From: Chlorocebus sabaeus
Taxonomy: Eukaryota > Chordata > Mammalia > Primates > Cercopithecidae
Assembly: GCF_047675955.1 (NCBI RefSeq)
Contig: NC_132926.1
Location: 14,699,326-14,763,325, forward strand
DNA: 64,000 nt
Direction: 5' to 3'
The notes beneath the pieces are model-generated. The model saw only the letters and a program-made list of their open reading frames with translations, had not been told where the DNA came from and made no database searches. This document shows positions 23,411 through 35,199 of the stretch, piece after piece. The translations under genes and the position numbers were made by a program. Positions within the stretch are counted from its first letter, which is position 1. Each line of letters starts with the position of its first letter.

Positions 23411-23460
23411 GTTACTCTGAAATAAGTTACTCTGAAATAAGAGGGTTACTCTGAAATAAG
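23411..23460. repeat. 15-bp tandem repeat, three copies
   Basis: The unit gttactctgaaataa lies at 23411-23425, 23426-23440 and 23445-23459, the third offset by a 4-bp GAGG insert. Confidence 0.95.
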
Positions 23461-24119
23461 AGAGAAGAGAGAAAAATGGGTAAAGATAGAGAAACGTGTA
23501 GAGAGACCTCAACTTGCAAGACCTTGATATTCAAAGGCACACTGCAAAGAGCAGGTGGCTGGTTGGGTCTAAGGAGATGCGTGCAGTGCAAAACAGGAAG
23601 GGGGGCTGATGGGAGAAGAAGGAAAAGAGAAGACTGAGTAAAAACACTAGCACCTGGCTGAATTTTACAGATATCATTGAATGGCTGCCCAGGAGCTGGC
23701 ATAGATAAATAGTGGGTTTGATGTAAGGGATGTGATTGGCAAGGTGGGCATTGTGAAAGGTCAGGGGACAAAGAGACTGAAGTCATTGTAAAGCAGATTG
23801 CTGATTTACAATGGTTACAACCCTAAAAAGGATGGGAAGATTGACTAGCTACAGAATGTGGAAGGGCCAATGGGCTAGCGATGTTGCCAAATGACTGGTT
23901 TTCCTGGTGGTGCAGTGAATTGGAATTAATGTCAAACATTTAAAACAGTTTTTCTGCACTGACTATCCCAGACACCCATACTCAACGTATGAGAGTTATC
24001 CTTGGTGCCTTCTTCTCCCATATTCCCTGAAGCTAGTCAGTCACCTAGCCTGGCTAATTTCATCTATGTATTTCTAACCTGTATTCCTTCCTGCTTATAG
24101 CTATTAGTATTGGATTGGT
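23461..24119. other. Unassigned sequence
   Basis: The 119-codon minus-strand frame at 23427-23786 is proline/serine/leucine-rich with no domain I recognise. It begins at the tandem repeat on its C-terminal side. The region may contain a very old LTR remnant, but I cannot name one. Confidence 0.3.
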
Positions 24120-24355
24120 GGTTGGATTACTAAAGTTTGTTGTCAGACTTGGATTTGAATACTGCCTTTGTTCCTTGTTAGTTTTGAACCTTTGGTCAGG
24201 TAATTCAGCCCTCTGAGCCCCAGTTTTCTCACCAACAATACCAGTACCTGGCTTCATAGGCCTCTGGGGATTGAGTAACATGATTCACGTAAAATGCTTA
24301 GCACAGTGTAGGACACAGAAGACATGTTAATGACTACTTGTTGAATTCATGAATA
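24120..24355 (+). mobile_element. MIR SINE
   Basis: The phrases 'cagacttggatttgaatact', 'ctctgagccccagttttctc', 'cctctggggattgagtaaca' and 'aaaatgcttagcacagtgta' give near full-length MIR order in plus orientation. Confidence 0.85.
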
Positions 24356-24389
24356 ATTGATAGCTGTATTGTTACTATTTCTGCTTTAG

Positions 24390-25036
24390 TTAGATCTCCA
24401 TCATCTCTGCCCTAGATTACCGCAATAACTACTTAACTAGTCTCCCTGTCTCCCAGCTTGTCTTCATCTTAAACCCGTTTTATGCATTTCTGTCATACCA
24501 CAGTAGCAGACACAAGTTTTGACTGTGTCATTCCTTTGCTTAAAACTTTTCAATGGTTTCCAAATGCCTTCAGGTTAATGTCTGGATTTATTAACTTGGC
24601 CAAAAAGGCTCTTTGAAATCCGCCCTTTCCTCTTTCCCTACTGCTTTACTAGTTTTACTTCCTAATTTATGTCATGACAATTCTGGGCTGACCCTTTCCA
24701 GAAGACACCATACTATTTCTCATTGTCACACCTTCATTCACATTATCCCTTCTGCCTTGAATGTTCTGCTCTCCTGTCCTTCATCTGGCTACTTCCTGTT
24801 CAGCCTTTCACAGCCAGCTCAGGCACTTGTTCCTCTGGGAAGACTTTCTCTCATTCTCCTTTCCTAGGTTACTTAAGTGCGCCCAGGGCTCCTCTGTCCA
24901 CCAGACATAAGAGTGTGACTTCTCTGTTTGTGTGTTGTTGTTTTGTTCCCCCATGAAATCGTAAGTCACTTAAAAATAAGGACTATTTTCATACCTGGTG
25001 TAGTTCATGTCAAATAGTATGTATTCACTGAATATT
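24390..25036 (+). mobile_element. L2 LINE 3' region, long copy
   Basis: The L2 3' order is well preserved over about 650 bp: 'ccgcaataactacttaacta', 'cattcctttgcttaaaactt', 'tcaatggtttccaaatgcct', 'aaaaggctctttgaaatccg', 'ccttgaatgttctgctctcc', 'tcctctgggaagactttctc' and 'aataaggactattttcatac'. The 84- and 77-codon frames inside are remnants or chance. Confidence 0.85.
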
Positions 25037-25093
25037 GTGTGTGTGTGTGTGTATACCTGTATGTTTGTGTACATATGTATACACACACACACC
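25037..25093. repeat. (GT)n ... (AC)n inverted microsatellite
   Basis: A GT run (about 25037-25051) followed by GTATAC and, 20-odd bases later, GTATACACACACACAC. The two ends are mutually complementary and can form a hairpin. Confidence 0.9.
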
Positions 25094-26549
25094 ACCATAG
25101 AGTCGAACAGAACCCAACAGAATATGTTAACAACATTCTTCTTCGCATAGAGTGACTGTTACTGGTAAATTTTATGTTCAAAGGAAGTTAAACCATTACT
25201 TCTTTTTCTTCCTTTATTTATCTACCTTCTAATTTCTCTACTACCATCACTAGTAGATCTTTTGGGGGTGGTGCCTAAATTTATAATGATATCCCTCAAC
25301 TTACCCAGAAGTCTGAGATCCCAACAGCCTCAGTTTTACTCCATAACTCTTCTCTCTTTTCTAGAATTTCTTAGTCCAAATGTAGATGCTTATCAAGTTA
25401 AACCAAAAAGAGTCTTCATCTCTCCCCGTCTCTCTTTTTCTCTCTCATTCTTCCCTTTCCTCTCAGTCTCTCTTACTTTCACTCTTGCTTTGGTTTCTCT
25501 CTGGTTTTTTGAACCACTCCTAAAAGTCAGAGCCATTTTCTTGAAGAGACAAGGTGTAAAACTTGGGGGTGTCAACAGCCATGTTCTTCCGTGTGGTCAA
25601 GGAATGTGGTTCTGAAGAGAGGGGAGATTGAGGATGATAAATAGAGACAAAGCTGTCCTAAGAAAGAGACAGAGAACCTGTCCTAAATGTCAGTTCTCCA
25701 TTTGCTCCCGCTGCCCTGTTGCAAGAGCAAGGACCAATTGGACTGGGCTCCTGGACTGCCACCATCTCTTCTTCTGACTTTCACTCTAGTTTTTCTGTTA
25801 TAAGTGTTGTGGACATTAGAGCTAAGTATATATTTGTACTCTACAATGAATACCCAGCTGTCAGGGAAGAGACAACACGTTTAGAATCCAAAATGGCCTG
25901 GATGCACTAGAGGGATTACATGAAATGAAATTCAAATAAGATAGATACAAAAAATTACATGTAGGGAAGGAGAAATAAATTCTATAAAAACTAAATAGAA
26001 AAGTGCTGGTGAGAAAATTAGAGTAAAAGATCAAATAACCTGGGGATAAGAGAAGACCACACAGTGAACTCAGCTTGGAAAAGACAGGACTACAAAGCAG
26101 GAAACTGATGCAGTGGAGGATGCACGCAGCTGCAGATGGGGCGGTGGGGGAGAAGTATCCCCTGTCTGCCTACCACTGAGATTTCCTCCAGAGCTCTGGC
26201 ATAGTTTCTGTGACTACACTTGGATTTAGATGCTGACTGTCATTATCAGGTAGGACTGTATTGGATAGACAGTTTGAGGCATCGGTCTGATTTATGCAGA
26301 GGGGAGGGAAGTGTTAGACTTGCCCAATTCATAAAAGAGGAAGAATGCTTTGGGGAGGCTTCTTAGCACACATAACAATATAGGTTTATATAGAAAGAGA
26401 AATGGTGTTTTTGCTACCTTGTATTTACAGTCTATTATATACTTCTCTTGTGCTTTATATTTTTATAAAATACTTCAACATATATAGTATTAGTCAATTA
26501 GAGCAAACAATCCTAATTCTGTGGCACTGTAGGGTAAAAGTATAGTTCT
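25094..26549. other. Unassigned sequence
   Basis: I recognise no repeat in this 1.4 kb. The 117-codon frame at 25262-25615 is S/L/F-rich because of a pyrimidine-rich stretch (25420-25500), with an overlapping antisense frame. I do not call either. Confidence 0.35.
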
Positions 26550-26925
26550 TGTTCATTGTATGACAATGCAGGGTGGCAGGCAGAAGGGCAGGGGCTGAGA
26601 GGAGGCCTCAAATCCAAACAGTCATTCAGGGACTCAGGCGCCTCCTTGTGGTTGCTCTCTTCTCGGTGCTCTACCCAAGTCCTCTCCATCCCTTCTGCCA
26701 GCGAATGGAGAAATAGAATTGGGACTCACATATGGAAAGATTTATTTTCCATATAGGCAAGTGATCAATGCCATTTCTGCATATGTATCTCATTGGCTAG
26801 ACCTCAGGAATATGGCCATGTCTAGCTTCAAGAGAGGATGAGATTGTAGTTCAGCCATCTTGTTTGCCTGGGAAGAAAGGGAATAATTTGGTGGGCAACT
26901 AGACAGTATCTGCCATATGTATGGT
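26550..26925 (+). mobile_element. Probable ancient interspersed repeat (family not assigned)
   Basis: The phrases 'atctcattggctagacctca', 'catgtctagcttcaagagag', 'gattgtagttcagccatctt' and 'ggtgggcaactagacagtat' resemble a recurrent mammalian element, perhaps LTR-type, whose name I cannot recall with certainty. The boundaries are guesses. Confidence 0.35.
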
Positions 26926-27027
26926 GTAGTGTCACCCTAATAGTGACACTCTCAATGTTAAAAGTGCATATATTACTTTGATAATACAGTATATTTGTAT
27001 CTAAAAAGTATGCAAATATTATATAGC

Positions 27028-27055
27028 CTATCTATCTATCTATCTATCTATCTAT
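27028..27055. repeat. (CTAT)7 tetranucleotide STR
   Basis: Seven perfect CTAT units. It is a candidate length-polymorphic marker. Confidence 0.95.
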
Positions 27056-27658
27056 CTCCACCACTTTCTTCCCTGTAGCATACACTCTTCAGTTGTGATA
27101 ACTCTTCTTTGTACTGAGTCCAGATGTCATGACATTATAATCTTCTTAACTCAACATCTTAGGCAGCTACTACCAATCAATAGGAATCCAAATTTGAGAT
27201 AAGATCGATTTGTCTATCCAATCCTGGACTGTCTCTTAATATCAATGAATTTAAGTACAGCAAGGCAAGAGGGAAATCCTGCTCTTATTCATTGATTCGA
27301 CAAATGCTTGGACCAGAAAACTCTGAGCACCACTCCATTCCTTTTCACTTCGGTAAATCATATCTAATATCTGACTTTGACATGCCTCTGGCCACCATTT
27401 TTCTATGTGATGGAGAGTCTCTACTAAGCAGAGTTACTTAAAGATCTTTATTAAAGTGGAGGCAGCTTAGAATCTACTGAAGAGACAGTACAGGTCTCAG
27501 ATGTTTAAATGTGCTTTCAGTCTGGTTCGGGATCTGAGACCACAGCTTAATGAAATACAAAAGGTAGACTTCCCAGGATTCTAGACAGCATTCAGGCATT
27601 GGGTTCTAAGATTTCTAGAACTACACTATGTACAATTCATGTTGTTTTCATTGGTGCA
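27056..27658. other. Unassigned sequence
   Basis: I see no recognisable repeat, exon or RNA gene. Confidence 0.35.
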
Positions 27659-27800
27659 TTTTTTAAAACCACTTTATTGAGGTATAATTGAGGTATTGAC
27701 ATCCAAAAGCCGCATAACTTTAATATATACAACTCAGTGAGCTTGGAGATGAGTATACACCCATGAAACCATTACTATGATCGATGCCACAAACACATTG
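27659..27800 (-). mobile_element. L1M LINE 3'-UTR fragment
   Basis: The phrases 'accactttattgaggtataa', 'acaactcagtgagcttggag' and 'gtatacacccatgaaaccat' are the reverse complement of the L1M 3' UTR, which ends TTATACCTCAATAAA. It points opposite to the L1 segment that begins at 27815. Confidence 0.8.
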
Positions 27801-27814
27801 GAAATGGATTCCCT

Positions 27815-28500
27815 GTATACGACAATAAAGCACAGGCAATAGAACCAAAAATAGATAAGTCAAATTATATCAGACTAAAAAGCTTCTGTGCAGTAAAGAA
27901 AACAATGAAGAAAACAAGTAGCCTATCTTTGGAATGGAAGAACATATTAGCAAACCATATATCTGATAAAGGGTTAATATCCAAAATACATAAGGAACTC
28001 CTATTACTCAAAAGCAAAACAAGCAAAAACTCTAACAATCTGATTTAAAAATGAGCAAAGGAATTGAATAGATATTTCTCCAAAGAAGACATACAAATGG
28101 AAAACTGGTATATGACAAGGTGCCCAGTATTGTTAATCATCATGAAAATACAAATCAAAATCACAATAAGATGTCACCTACCATCTGTTAGGATGGCTAC
28201 TATGAAGAAAACAGAAGAGAACAAGTTTTGGAGAGGATGTGGAGAAACGGCAACCCTTTAACACTATTGGTGAGAATATAAATTGGTTCAGCCATTATGG
28301 AAAACAGTATAGATGCTCCTCAAAAAATTAAAAACAGAATTACCATATGATTCAGCAATCCCACCTCTGGGTAAATATTCAAAGGAATTGAAAACCAGCT
28401 CTTGAAGAGATATTTGCTCCCATGTTCACTGCAGTATTATTTACAATAGTTTAAGACATGGAGGCAACTTAAATGTCCACCACAGATGAATGGATATGTA
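27815..28500 (+). mobile_element. L1M LINE, ORF2 3' portion (first part)
   Basis: It matches the end of L1 ORF2 and the start of the 3' UTR: 'aatcaaaatcacaataagat', 'gagaggatgtggagaaacgg', 'ttggtgagaatataaattgg', 'gattcagcaatcccacctct' and 'tgttcactgcagtattattt'. The reverse transcriptase C-terminal region is broken by stops; the longest frame is 65 codons (28064-28261). It is dead. Confidence 0.9.
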
Positions 28501-28602
28501 GATATAGATATATATATAGCTACACACAGTATCACATTTTCTTACATATATACAGTATCACATTTTCTTATATATACAGTATCACATTTTCTAATATATA
28601 TT
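28501..28602. repeat. AT-rich tract with about 26-bp unit repeated three times
   Basis: After a short (TA)n run, the unit cagtatcacattttctta plus TATATA recurs at about 28527, 28553 and 28577. It lies between the L1 segment and the AluY. Confidence 0.85.
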
Positions 28603-28608
28603 TTTCTT

Positions 28609-28905
28609 TTTTTTTTTTTTTTTTGAGACGGAGTCTCACTCTGTGGCCCAGGCTGGAGTACAGTGGCACAATCTTGGCTCACTGCAAGCTCCGCCTCCCG
28701 GGTTCACACCATTCTCCTGCCTCAGCCTCCTGAGTAGCTGGGACTACAGGCGCCTGCCACCACACCTGGCTAATTTTTTGTATTTTTAGTAGAGACGGGG
28801 TTTCACCGTGTTCGCCAGGATGGTCTCGATCTCCTGACCTCATGATCCACCTGCCTCAGCCTCCCAAAGTGCTGGGATTACACGTGTGAGCCACCACACC
28901 CGGCC
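28609..28905 (-). mobile_element. AluY SINE, full length
   Basis: It is an antisense Alu from a T tail to 'cacacccggcc'. The AluY markers 'actgcaagctccgcctcccg' and 'caggatggtctcgatctcct' are present. A perfect 10-bp target duplication (tatttttctt) lies at 28599-28608 and 28906-28915. It interrupts the L1M and its AT-rich flank. Confidence 0.95.
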
Positions 28906-29221
28906 TATTTTTCTTATATATACTGTGATATATATATAATATATACTGTATCATAATATATATATCACAGTATAAATAATATATAGGATACTATATAATA
29001 ATATGATTATATACTATACAATTATACTCTACATGATTATACTATGCATAATAGATAGTATAATTATATATGCACACCATCTACATACTGGTATATATAC
29101 TGGTATAATTATATATATACACACACTCGTATATCTATTGGTATAAATATATATAATATATAAATATAGATAATATAGATAATATAAATATATAAATGTG
29201 TGTGTGTGTATATATATGTAT
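28906..29221. repeat. AT-rich palindromic tract
   Basis: About 315 bp are almost all A and T. A perfect 17-bp inverted repeat lies at 28921-28937 and 28956-28972 (arm tactgtgatatatatat, 18-nt loop). Imperfect TA and TG steps follow to 29221. The minus-strand 71-codon frame here is an artefact. Confidence 0.9.
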
Positions 29222-29460
29222 AAAACCCAGCCTTGAAAAAGAAGGAACTCCTGCCATTTGCAACAGCATGGATAAACCTGGAGAATATCATGCTAATTGA
29301 AATAAGCCAGATATAGAAGGGCAACTACTACATGATACCGCCCATATGGTAAATCTAAAATAGTCAAACTCCTGGAAGCAGAGAGTAGGAATGGGAAATG
29401 GCAGGGACTGGGAAGTAGGGGAAACAGGGAAGTATTTGTCAAAGGGAGGAAGTGTCAATG
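29222..29460 (+). mobile_element. L1M LINE 3' portion (second part)
   Basis: It continues the L1M after the AT/AluY interruption: 'ccttgaaaaagaaggaactc', 'aacagcatggataaacctgg', 'aagccagatatagaagggca', 'tggcagggactgggaagtag'. The order continues from 28500 in plus orientation. Confidence 0.8.
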
Positions 29461-31641
29461 CTGAAACTCGATGTATTTTTAATAATGTCTCTCTGCTTTA
29501 TAAGCCTCAATTATCACTAAGTTTGGAGCAGAGGGAGCACTTGGAGAACTGCCCTGAACAGGATGTAACTCTAATTGAGTGTTATGATAATCTTTACTTC
29601 CCCTCCCCACCGCAGCCAATAAATAACAAAGCTTTTCTGTACATCCTCTTTTACCTCTATATTCAGAAATAGATAGCAAAGGTAGACAACTGGTAAGGAG
29701 GATTCTAATAATAGAGCCACAGGCAATCATAAATAAAGAACATCTTCTGAAGTTCCATCCAGATCAACCAAGCTGGGCAGGGTGGGTGGTGTAGGCACAC
29801 TCAGGTTTCTATCAATTACTCTACCTTTCCAATAATATAAGAAGTTGAGATCTTGAGAATTATTTTGTTTCACTAAATATTTGCTCATCCATTAGCTGGT
29901 TATATATTGATAATAACTGATCACCTCGTTTGAGTTCAGGACAGTCCCAGTCATATGCAGCGGGAACATGACAACCATACTTGCTAAAAGGGTTACTATA
30001 GGGACAAAGTTTTCCCTTTAAATAGTTACCATAAAAAGTTCCAGTCTTCTATCACTTTTCATAATCCAATGCACAAAAAGCCCAGGGGTAGTCAGAGCAC
30101 AGCAAGGGGTTTGTCTTCCTCTCCTTAGTTATTTCTGCAAACTCAAAGCAACACAGTTTCTTGATAGTGACTTTTACCAACTTCAAACTATTCAATCTCC
30201 ACTGTCAATAATGCATGCCAAGAACTGACAAGAAATAAAGAATCAATACACTCCAGCTCCATCTATCCCTATTACACACACTCCAGCAGACCTAACACAT
30301 GCTCTCTTCCTATACCCAAGGTGCCACTCTTTGGCATCCCAGAGAAAAGCCTCGAAGACATCATATTTCTTTCAACATCAAGAACCACAGCCTAAAGATA
30401 ATGCAAAAAATTTGAAGTACTCAAGTAAAAAGGGCTGATTCTTTCAACTCCATCAACACAGCCAAAAAAAACGAAACCAGTTAACCCAATAAGGTTACTG
30501 CAACGCAGTCACTCTGTGCAGTTCTTATTCAAAGCCTTCTTTTTCCTTGATTTTTCCGGCCTGTACTGCCCTTCTTCCTTCATTGCCATTTCTGTACTCA
30601 ATCCTATACCACCTAATATTGGTATTTAACTCTTCTGCTTGAATACATTTTATTTTCTTAATTATGATGATGCGTGAGGGTGAAACATTATTTTATCAGA
30701 GGCATTTACTTTTCCTCACAAGGAAAGACTTCACCTAACACACTGATTGTGGTCTTATGCATTTGTATTAAATGAATGTGTAGGAATGGCTCCTATTGGA
30801 TAAGATGTGCCATGGTTGTACCTCTTGGAAAAACAAAATTCTTAAAGTAAAAATTAAAGTGTACACTAAGATTACACCCAGAAGAATTATCTGTATTGAC
30901 AAATAAAAGTCCTCTGTTCAGACAGGAACCCAGAGTGTGAAAAGCTGATTGGGTGACCCCATGAAGGTAAGTGGAGGAGGTGCATCCTCCCTCCAGCTAC
31001 CTCTCAATATCCCACACCAAGGTGAAACTCAAATGAGTGATTAAAAGTTTTAAGCAAGGTAATCCAACACAGGCTTGTACCATGGCCAATTTCCACCACA
31101 CAATTCTCTGAGGAAACCAAGTTCAGAACTACCTAGAAATAATTTTGCACCCTTAAAAAAATTTCTTCTCTTATTCTGCCAAAAGATTGATTCCTTCCTT
31201 GTTCCTCTCTATTCCTTCTGCCTCTTCTTCAGGTTAAGAGGGAGGGCTGGAAAGAGGGGTTAAACAACCACTAAAACCAAAGCACAGACTTTTGAAGCAC
31301 AACAAAAAGCTAAGCACAATAATTTGAGGAACAAATCCTTGCCTCTTTTTACTTTCTTCTATCAGCCTAGCAGAAAACTAATTGCTACATCACACGAAAA
31401 GACCTAAGTTGCTGACATAGTTTTTCTGAAATCAGTACATCAATGAAACCACACAGTTTTGAAGACTAGTACTAATTTAGTATACTACCTCTTGGGCTCT
31501 ACTGTACATTTCCAGAAAAAAAAATAAAAACTGTCTTTTTCTAAATGATATAAAGTAATCCTATGGATAGTCTTCTTTGTTTAACAAGTAAGAACACACC
31601 CAATTCATTTGCTGCCTAAATCAGAAGTTAATGTAGTCTTT
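29461..31641. other. Unassigned sequence
   Basis: This is 2.2 kb without a repeat I can name and without a convincing coding region (frames of 93, 83 and 62 codons, no domains). It may be single-copy DNA or hold repeats too old to see. Confidence 0.35.
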
Positions 31642-32060
31642 TTTTTTTTTTTTTTTTTTTTTAAGATGGTTTCACTCTTGTCACCCAGGTTGGAGTGCAA
31701 TGGTGCGATCTTGGCTCACTGCAACCTCCACCTCCTAAGTTCAAGCAATTCTCCCACGTCAGCCTCCCAAGTAGCTGGGATTACAGGGGTGTGCTACCAT
31801 GCTCAGGTTGGAGTGCAATGGCACAGTCTTGGCTCACTGCAACCTCTGCCTCCTGGCTCAAGTGATTCTCCTGCCTCAGCCTCCCAAGCAGCTGGGATTA
31901 CAGGCACGCACCACCGTGCCCAGCTAATTTTTGTAGTTTTAGTAGAGACGGGGTGAAACCATGTTGGCCAGTCTGGTCTTGACCTCCTGACCTCAGGTGA
32001 TCCTCCCACCTCGACCTCCCAAAGTTCTCAGATTACAGGCGTGAACCACTGTGTCTGGCT
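31642..32060 (-). mobile_element. Alu SINE with 118-bp internal tandem duplication
   Basis: It is an antisense Alu of about 420 bp instead of about 300. The start of the right-monomer text, 'caggttggagtgcaatgg', occurs at 31686 and again at 31804, so the 118 bp between are duplicated. A perfect 15-bp target duplication (taatgtagtcttttt) lies at about 31629-31643 and 32061-32075, so the longer form sits inside one insertion. Confidence 0.92.
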
Positions 32061-32366
32061 TAATGTAGTCTTTTTAAGGCTGTATACCACTTACTGTAGG
32101 TGTCATTTAGCATATATGGCTACGGATTAGAAATTTCCGGACTAGTTGTAGCAAGGCAATTGCGGCATATGAAATAACACTATGAGAAGAAAGACTAAAA
32201 GACTAAAACATTCTATATGAATGTGGGTATGAGTCCCTCTGCTTGTGCATATGTGAAAGAGAGAAATCAAGAACACAACAGAAATAGAACAAGAAGGAGA
32301 CAGAGGGAGAGAGGTTGTTTGTGTTGTATGTGTAAGCAAGGACTTTTGAAGAAAATAAAAAACAGC

Positions 32367-32692
32367 GGCCAGGAACGGTGTCTCACGCCTGTAATCCCAG
32401 CACTTTGGGAGGCTGAGGCGGGCGAATTATAGGGTCAGGAGTTTGAGACCAGCCTGGCCAACATGGTGAAACCCCGTCTCTACCAAAAATATAAAAATTA
32501 GCTGGGCACGGTGGTGCGTGCCTGTAATCCCAGCTACTTGTGAGGCTGAGGCAGGAGACTCGGTTGAGCCCGGGAGGCAGAGGTGGCAGTGAGCCAAGAT
32601 TGTGCCATTGTACTCCAGCCTGAGAGTCTCATGACAGAGGGAGGCTCTGTCTCAAAAACAAACAAGAAAAAAGAAAAAAGAAAAAAAACACC
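32367..32692 (+). mobile_element. AluS SINE
   Basis: It is a sense Alu from 'ggccaggaacggtgtctcac' to an A-rich tail with C and G interruptions. A small insertion near 'gcctgagagtctcatgacag' modifies the right end. The flank shows a partial 'aacagc'/'cacagc' repeat as a possible target duplication. Confidence 0.9.
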
Positions 32693-32730
32693 CACAGCAG
32701 TTCTTGGGAAAACTTTTACTATGTAAAGGG

Positions 32731-32815
32731 TCATATATATATTTTATATATATAATATATATGTGTATATATATTATATATATGTATACACACATATATA
32801 ATATATATATATAAA
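32731..32815. repeat. (TA)n-rich microsatellite
   Basis: Alternating TA with TG/CA interruptions. Largely self-complementary. Confidence 0.9.
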
Positions 32816-33576
32816 TTAGCCCTTTATTAAAATAAAGTGAAATTCAATGAGTAATCTGGCCCCACAGAGACATGCAAGACCCAAATCATAACATCAATGT
32901 ATAAGCAAGTGTGTTGGCAAGACAGAGATGAATTCAGCTAATGAAGAGAGCACCTAGACACACATGAAAGGCAGAACTTTCCCATGGAAAGACATGATAT
33001 TAAAACCCAAGTGGTTCTATCCTTCATTACCTTGTGTATGGGATTTGGTCACCCATGCATGGAAGTTCAGATATTATTTCATTTGTGTAACTGGATGAAG
33101 GGGTGGGCAGAGTTAATAGGATTTGCTCATTAAATACTTAAATCAGCATGTCATCAGTTATTATATTTGATGTAAACCTTTTTTTAGTGTTTCAGGTGAT
33201 TCCTCTTCTGTATAAAAAGATGTCAATAATCCTTTCCCAGATCTCTTCAAAGGCAAGGAACACATTTTATAGTTCTCAATAACTGTTGCAATCTTCCAAA
33301 TGGTTGAAAATTCCTTGAATTGAATAAGCCTGATGGGTTGATTAAAACAGGATATACCTCTACTTGCCAAAACAAATATTCTCTAGAAGGAACTGATAGA
33401 AAATAACATTTAAAGAGACGTATTTACTTTTAGAATAGTTCAAGTTTATCACAACATGAACATAAATATCAATAAGGAAAGGTCACCTGAAAAGTTAGAA
33501 ACTACCATTAAAATAACAAAATATTTATACAGCAATGCAGGCAGATCCTTTCCCAGCGCAGACCAGAGAATAATAT
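32816..33576. other. Unassigned sequence
   Basis: I see no recognisable repeat or coding region. Confidence 0.35.
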
Positions 33577-33790
33577 AATACAATAATGATAACTACAATT
33601 TAGAGTCTCACTAACTAGGAATTGGGCACTTTGCCAAACACTGTATGTTTGTATCTTTTTAATGAATCCTTAGAACAATCTATGAGGTGGGGGCTTATTA
33701 TCATTCCTATTTCTCAACTAAGACACAGAACCAGAGCTTCAGTGACCTGCCCAAATTCTCACATGCGGTTAGTGAGAAGCAAGGTCAATG
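33577..33790 (-). mobile_element. MIR SINE
   Basis: The phrases 'cactttgccaaacactgtat', 'atgaatccttagaacaatct', 'atgaggtgggggcttattat' and 'agcttcagtgacctgcccaa' are MIR in reverse-complement order, near full length. Confidence 0.8.
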
Positions 33791-34574
33791 GTCTCAAACA
33801 TTACATGTCACGAACCTATGTTGTTTTCTTCTGCTCACTGGAACATGAGAAGGTATACAGCAGTTCATATATTCATAACTTCATGTTCATACATATTTAG
33901 CCAAGTCCAAAAGGTGCCTCATTTAACTGTGAATTTGCAACTTATGCAAAAAACCCACATCCTGCAAGAGTTGGGGGAGATGTAATGACTGGAAAAAAAT
34001 GTAATAGCTAGAATACAAAAATTACATTTTCCATAGACCTCACACATTTCTTGTGTACATTTTTCTAGCAGCTGTTTAGAAAGCGCTAGTGGTCACACAG
34101 AAAAAAATGTGGCAGTTGTAGCATATTAACATAAATATTTTTACCTGAATAATTCCTGCTGTTCTTTTGAAACTAAAATTAATTCCAATATTGTTTTCCC
34201 TGGAGTTCCCCAAAAACTTGCTAGCTTTTTTTTTTTTAAAGGAATATAACAACTGTGTGTACTGGGGCTGAACTAAGTATTATTTCTGAACAGCAATTTT
34301 ATTTTTTCAGTGCATGTTATACTAAGAGGAAGAAAAATGGTACTGAACATATAATCGATGCACATTTAAATGGAATCAGTTTATCAAAACATATCCCTTC
34401 AAGATGGACTGAATTGTGATATCCACAATCAACTGCTAATGGTACCAAATCATTAACTGCTGGCTTTGAGATTCTTACAGGGAATAATTTCATATAACTC
34501 AGAAAAGCATGGCCATGCTAATTAAGTTAGCCTGATTCTCTCCCCTGAGAGAGGATGTTTACAGGGGCATGGGT
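33791..34574. other. Unassigned sequence
   Basis: I see no recognisable repeat. A short A/T homopolymer lies at 34227-34240. Confidence 0.35.
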
Positions 34575-34915
34575 GTACCAAGAGCAGCGAGAAGCAAGGA
34601 CTGTGTGAGTAAAACGTTCTGGGTTCCAATTCCAGCTCAGTCCCTTCCTGGCTATGTGAAATCTGAACTAACCACTAAACCACAACGTGTAACCATCTCA
34701 GGTCAGGTCACTGCACCACCTAAAGCTACCATGCATGTTATAGTTTAAATAAACGGTGCCCCTTGGAGTTCTGCAGTGTACAGCCTGAACATGCAGGCCT
34801 CTGCCCAAGGGTTGTGGGGATTCAAGTGATAATGTTTGTAAAACACTTGGCCCAACCCCTAGTACTTAGTAGGTCCCCAGAGAATGCTAGCTCTTAATTA
34901 TTTTCATCTTAATGT
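34575..34915 (+). mobile_element. MIR SINE, interrupted
   Basis: The 5' part 'gttctgggttccaattccag' with 'cttcctggctatgtgaaat' and the 3' part 'ttgtggggattcaagtgata' with 'taaaacacttggcccaaccc' are in MIR order, separated by about 130 bp that are not MIR-like. Confidence 0.6.
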
Positions 34916-35199
34916 ATATCACGCATGACCTCTATCTTCACATTTCAATTCTTAAAGGACTTTTAAGGAAGTACTTTATTTCATGTTCCATCTGATCTCC
35001 CTACCAAGGGAGCAGTGGGATTTTGTAAATTTTCTGAGTCAAGTACTCTTTAAGCCTGTTCTATCTTTTCAGAGACACTAAGTGTCTTTGCAAATTTTGT
35101 TCTGTTTCTATGATATAGCATGTCTGTGAAGAGGTCTGAAGAACTCAAGATGTCCTCAAAAGTGCTGTGTAAAAATTTTCCCTAAACCCCAATGTATTA

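Noticed and set aside
23427..23786. 119-codon minus-strand frame
   Set aside because: It is S/P/L-rich with no domain, partly over a tandem repeat.
27815..29460. L1 ORF2 coding sequence
   Set aside because: Only the end of ORF2 and the 3' UTR remain, broken by stops, an AluY and AT-rich insertion.
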